The position numbers were made by a program, and so were the translations under genes. The notes below the pieces were generated by a model. The model searched no databases, had not been told where the DNA came from, and was given only the letters and a program-made list of their open reading frames with translations. From NCBI RefSeq assembly GCF_002835805.1, contig NZ_PISE01000012.1, forward strand, positions 1 through 57,725: a stretch of DNA of 57,725 nt, in the 5' to 3' direction. Of the stretch, positions 55,655 through 57,725 are shown piece after piece. Source of the DNA: Niallia nealsonii. Lineage in GTDB: Bacteria > Bacillota > Bacilli > Bacillales > Cytobacillaceae. How positions within the stretch are numbered: the first letter of the stretch is position 1; every line of letters starts with the position of its first letter.

Positions 55655-56230
55655 CTAAGATTTGCTGTTTGTAGTGTCTTGGTTAGACGCTGCTTCTTTT
55701 GCTGCTTTATCTAAAAGTTCTTGAAACTTACTTTTAAAAGTGGGGGTATCCATTGTTTCTTGCATGATTTTTTCTAAATGTTCCCGGTACTCTGTACTCT
55801 TTAATACTTTTTTTATTTCGGATTCTATTGATGGATCTTGCAAAAGCTCTACCATCATTTTTCTATATTCCGAGTCTTTCATTAAGTTTTTCAGTAACTT
55901 TTCATTTTCCGTTTTCATACTTTTAGCCATTGTTTCGGCAAATTCTGGATCTTTAAAATTCTCTTTCCAAAATTCAGCTGCTTTATCTGAAGTTAAAGTT
56001 TTTTCAATCGTTTCATTTATTGTTTTTTCATTCATAACTAAGTTTTGTTTTATTTCTTCATCACTAATAACGTCACGAATAGCTTTTTTTCCATCGTCTG
56101 TTTTTAATATATCAACGATCATTTTTTTTGTTTGATCATAATCCATTTGAGAAGAGGAATCACTATCAGAACATCCACTTAAAATTCCGATCAGTAAAAG
56201 AAGAATTACCACTCCTTTTTTTAACATCAT
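55655..56230 (-). CDS. gerD: Spore germination lipoprotein GerD
   Basis: Inner-membrane lipoprotein required for clustering of germinant receptors into the germinosome. The 191-aa product has a hydrophobic signal peptide and the lipobox LSGC (Cys at residue 20), followed by a Ser/Asp-rich linker and a long charged helical body with repeated short acidic/basic segments (roughly 30-170). The tail is Ser/Asn-rich. SD AAAGGGG precedes two ATGs (either could start). It is transcribed alone from a sigma-G-like promoter. Confidence 0.93.
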   Translation of the reverse strand: MMLKKGVVILLLLIGILSGCSDSDSSSQMDYDQTKKMIVDILKTDDGKKAIRDVISDEEIKQNLVMNEKTINETIEKTLTSDKAAEFWKENFKDPEFAETMAKSMKTENEKLLKNLMKDSEYRKMMVELLQDPSIESEIKKVLKSTEYREHLEKIMQETMDTPTFKSKFQELLDKAAKEAASNQDTTNSKS

Positions 56231-56265
56231 TAACTGCCCCTTTCGTGATATATATATCCTAGATG

Positions 56266-56297
56266 TATTATGCCTGCTAATTATCTATAGTATTTCA
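56266..56297 (-). promoter_or_regulatory. Sigma-G type promoter of gerD
   Basis: On the minus strand TGAAATA (56291-56297), 18 bases, CATAATA (56266-56272). This matches the forespore sigma-G pattern TGAATA-17/18-CATACTA. gerD is sigma-G dependent in B. subtilis. Confidence 0.6.
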
Positions 56298-56299
56298 CA

Positions 56300-56354
56300 T
56301 AAAAAAATAAAACATGCGAAAAGTTTAGTCGAGCTAACTTTTCGCATGTTTTAT
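56300..56354 (-). terminator. Terminator of pdaB
   Basis: ATAAAACATGCGAAAAGTT (56307-56325) pairs perfectly with its complement at 56336-56354 (19 bp). On the minus strand the stem is followed by a T run. It abuts the pdaB stop. The kbaA gene that B. subtilis has between gerD and pdaB is not present in this 128-base gap. Confidence 0.88.
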
Positions 56355-56358
56355 CCTA

Positions 56359-57108
56359 TTAATTAATTTCTTTAGATTTTGAATGTGCATTTGATATCAT
56401 CGAAGAAACAGTTACAAAATTTAAATGTTTATCTTTCAGATTTTCGATGATGGTCGGAAGTGCACTTGCTGTTTGTTTAGCAGAATCGGAAGCGTGCAGA
56501 AGTATGATGTCTCCTTTTTTTGTGTGGGATAAGTTTTTAATGATTTTCTTTTTGCCTGGATTTGTCCAATCTTTAGAATCAATGCTCCAATGGACAAGTG
56601 TATAGTTGTATTGATTAGCTATATCTAAAGTTTCTTGGTTGAAGTGACCGGTTGGTGCTCTAACAAGAGATATATCTTTTATATTTAATTTGTCAAAGGC
56701 TGTTTTGGCTTTAGAAAGATCTTGAGCAACTTTTTCCTTTTTTATTTCTGAGTAGTCAATGTAGTCATAACCAAGAATACCAATTTCGTGTCCCTCTTTT
56801 ACAATTCTGTTGACTATATCTGGATGTATTTCTGCCCAAGAGCCCGCAAGAAAGAACGTAGCACTAACCTTCTCTTTTTTAAGAATATTAAGGATAGGTT
56901 CCGCTTTTTCATCACCCCAGCCAATGTTAAAAGTAAGTGCGATGTTTTTTTCTCCTTTATAAACCGCTTTTGGTCCATCTTTAGAAGAAAAAACAGGTAT
57001 TTGTACAATATTCTCCATATATAAAAACCAGGCAGTGAAGAAAGAAACAATAATTATTAACGCAAATTGCTTTAAAGATTTTCCGTTTAGTACATAAAAG
57101 ATATTCAT
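56359..57108 (-). CDS. pdaB: Polysaccharide deacetylase family spore protein PdaB
   Basis: Sporulation protein needed for spore maintenance in B. subtilis (YbaN). The 249-aa product has an N-terminal membrane anchor (about 13-31) and a NodB-like domain. The usual motif 1 TFDD reads TFNIGWGDE (Asn61, Ile62), and motif 2 HTxxH is replaced by GYDY, so the canonical Asp-His-His metal ligands are absent. RAPTGHFN and HASDSAKQT are later motifs. The ATG at 57108 follows GAGGTG; the GTG at 57117 is inside that SD. Activity as a deacetylase is doubtful. Confidence 0.92.
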   Translation of the reverse strand: MNIFYVLNGKSLKQFALIIIVSFFTAWFLYMENIVQIPVFSSKDGPKAVYKGEKNIALTFNIGWGDEKAEPILNILKKEKVSATFFLAGSWAEIHPDIVNRIVKEGHEIGILGYDYIDYSEIKKEKVAQDLSKAKTAFDKLNIKDISLVRAPTGHFNQETLDIANQYNYTLVHWSIDSKDWTNPGKKKIIKNLSHTKKGDIILLHASDSAKQTASALPTIIENLKDKHLNFVTVSSMISNAHSKSKEIN

Positions 57109-57289
57109 GCTTTTCACCTCGTCCTAATTATGCTCCTCGTCCAATCCTATGTGAAAAAAACAAGAAGATGACAAAAAAGTTAATAATAATAATGTTTGTG
57201 GCAATAATACAGGGAAATATGATGATTAATTTCTTTCTTTATATACATTTAAAGAAGGATTTTATAACTAGTGTTAGGGAGGTAAGTAT

Positions 57290-57526
57290 ATGCTTGGTAT
57301 ATTACTAAGCCAAAAAGAAGTAAAGGAGTTTGAATATTTGTTAAAGAGGGAGTTGGATGAAATTTTATTTGATCTTGGAGATGATAGGATTGATAAAAAA
57401 GTTAAGTCTGCAATGGTTATTCGATATCAGAATCTTTTCTCTTTGTTTAAAAGGATAGCGTCACCAAAGGAATGTCTGCAATATGTTATCAAAGAAAATA
57501 AATATATTGATAAAAATATGAAATAA
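57290..57526 (+). CDS. Small hypothetical protein upstream of rRNA operon
   Basis: A 78-aa charged, mostly helical protein, MLGILLSQKEVKEFEYLLK at its start, then LDEILFDLGDDRIDKKVK and YQNLFSLFKRIASPKECLQY. SD AGGGAGG is strong and well spaced, so I treat it as real. No catalytic motif. From memory, similar small proteins occur next to rRNA operons in other Bacillus; function unknown. It ends 5 bases before the rRNA promoter -35, so its transcription may feed into the rRNA operon. The preceding gap 57118-57289 contains the divergent upstream regions; nothing else is recognised. Confidence 0.7.
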   Translation: MLGILLSQKEVKEFEYLLKRELDEILFDLGDDRIDKKVKSAMVIRYQNLFSLFKRIASPKECLQYVIKENKYIDKNMK

Positions 57527-57530
57527 CAGG

Positions 57531-57559
57531 TTGACTTTGTTTGTTTTTCTTGATATATT
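57531..57559 (+). promoter_or_regulatory. rRNA operon promoter P1
   Basis: TTGACT (57531-57536), 17-base spacer, TATATT (57554-57559). Typical of Bacillus tandem rRNA promoters; start would be near 57566. Confidence 0.8.
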
Positions 57560-57600
57560 TATAAGCGTCACTTCGACGAAGAAAATAAATGTGAAAAAAG

Positions 57601-57629
57601 TTGTTTTCTTAATAGTTGTGTGATAAGAT
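57601..57629 (+). promoter_or_regulatory. rRNA operon promoter P2 (candidate)
   Basis: TTGTTT (57601-57606), 17-base spacer, TAAGAT (57624-57629). Placed about 70 bases after P1, like the tandem promoters of B. subtilis rrn operons. Confidence 0.55.
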
Positions 57630-57662
57630 AGGTTAGTTGCTTTTGAAGTGACTTTTACAAAT

Positions 57663-57725
57663 TGCTCTTTGAAAACTGAACAAACAAAACGTCAACAATA
57701 AATGTTTATAACTTCTGTTATAAAC
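57663..57725 (+). promoter_or_regulatory. rRNA leader with boxA
   Basis: TGCTCTTTGA (57663-57672) is the rRNA boxA antitermination site bound by NusB-S10, followed by AAACTGAAC, a phrase typical of Bacillus rRNA leaders. The 16S gene should begin shortly beyond the window end. Confidence 0.85.

Noticed and set aside
55740-56135. 131-aa plus-strand open frame opposite gerD
   Set aside because: Antisense shadow of gerD, hydrophobic only because it reads complementary charged codons.
57125-57153. Sigma-G promoter for pdaB (CATAATTA with CACATA)
   Set aside because: Spacing is only ~15 bases and the -35 is poor; too weak to list, although pdaB is expected to be sigma-G controlled.

Overview
The window is a low-GC Firmicutes chromosome segment, almost certainly from a spore-forming Bacillaceae species. 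Gene order follows the Bacillus subtilis ctsR-to-pdaB core region closely. It carries spore genes (sigH, cwlD, gerD, pdaB), SD-rich starts with frequent GTG/TTG initiation, a cysES T-box, and L10 and L13 leaders. It is bounded by rRNA operons: the first 19 bases are the 3' end of a 5S rRNA, and the last ~200 bases are the promoter and boxA leader of another rRNA operon whose 16S gene lies just outside. Species cannot be fixed from the sequence alone.

Layout. 1-5.0 kb: CtsR heat-shock operon (ctsR-mcsA-mcsB-clpC) with a tandem CtsR operator. 5.0-15.5 kb: radA, yacL, ispD, ispF, gltX, a T-box, cysE, cysS, mrnC, rlmB, rae1 and sigH (DNA repair, isoprenoid precursors, Glu/Cys charging, cysteine synthesis, RNA maturation, sporulation sigma factor). 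15.6-20 kb: rpmG-secE-nusG-rplK-rplA-rplJ-rplL and an RsmC-like methyltransferase. 20.3-27.6 kb: rpoB and rpoC. 27.7-32.5 kb: str operon (rplGB-rpsL-rpsG-fusA-tuf). 32.7-47.7 kb: S10/spc/alpha ribosomal super-operon with secY, adk, infA and rpoA. 48-52.4 kb: ECF transporter core (ecfA1-ecfA2-ecfT), truA, rplM, rpsI. 52.5-57.1 kb: a broken membrane-protein gene, ybaK, cwlD, salA, and on the minus strand gerD and pdaB. A 78-aa protein gene and the rRNA promoters finish the window.

Almost all genes point the same way (+). They form one growth-rate-controlled information-processing block: ribosomal proteins, RNA polymerase, elongation factors, Sec translocon, tRNA charging and rRNA modification. 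Control appears to be local, through structured leaders and intercistronic hairpins. No CRISPR array, insertion sequence, prophage or defence system was seen.

The unusual points are losses and RNA structure. (1) The adk-infA gap holds an eroded map (methionine aminopeptidase) pseudogene. (2) disA is missing between radA and yacL, and kbaA between gerD and pdaB. (3) Two near-identical hairpin motifs precede rplK and rplA. (4) nusG has a hairpin between its SD and start codon. (5) The cysES T-box is followed by a second nested structure. (6) PdaB lacks the canonical NodB metal ligands. I found no clearly new multi-gene system; the RNA motifs are the best leads.
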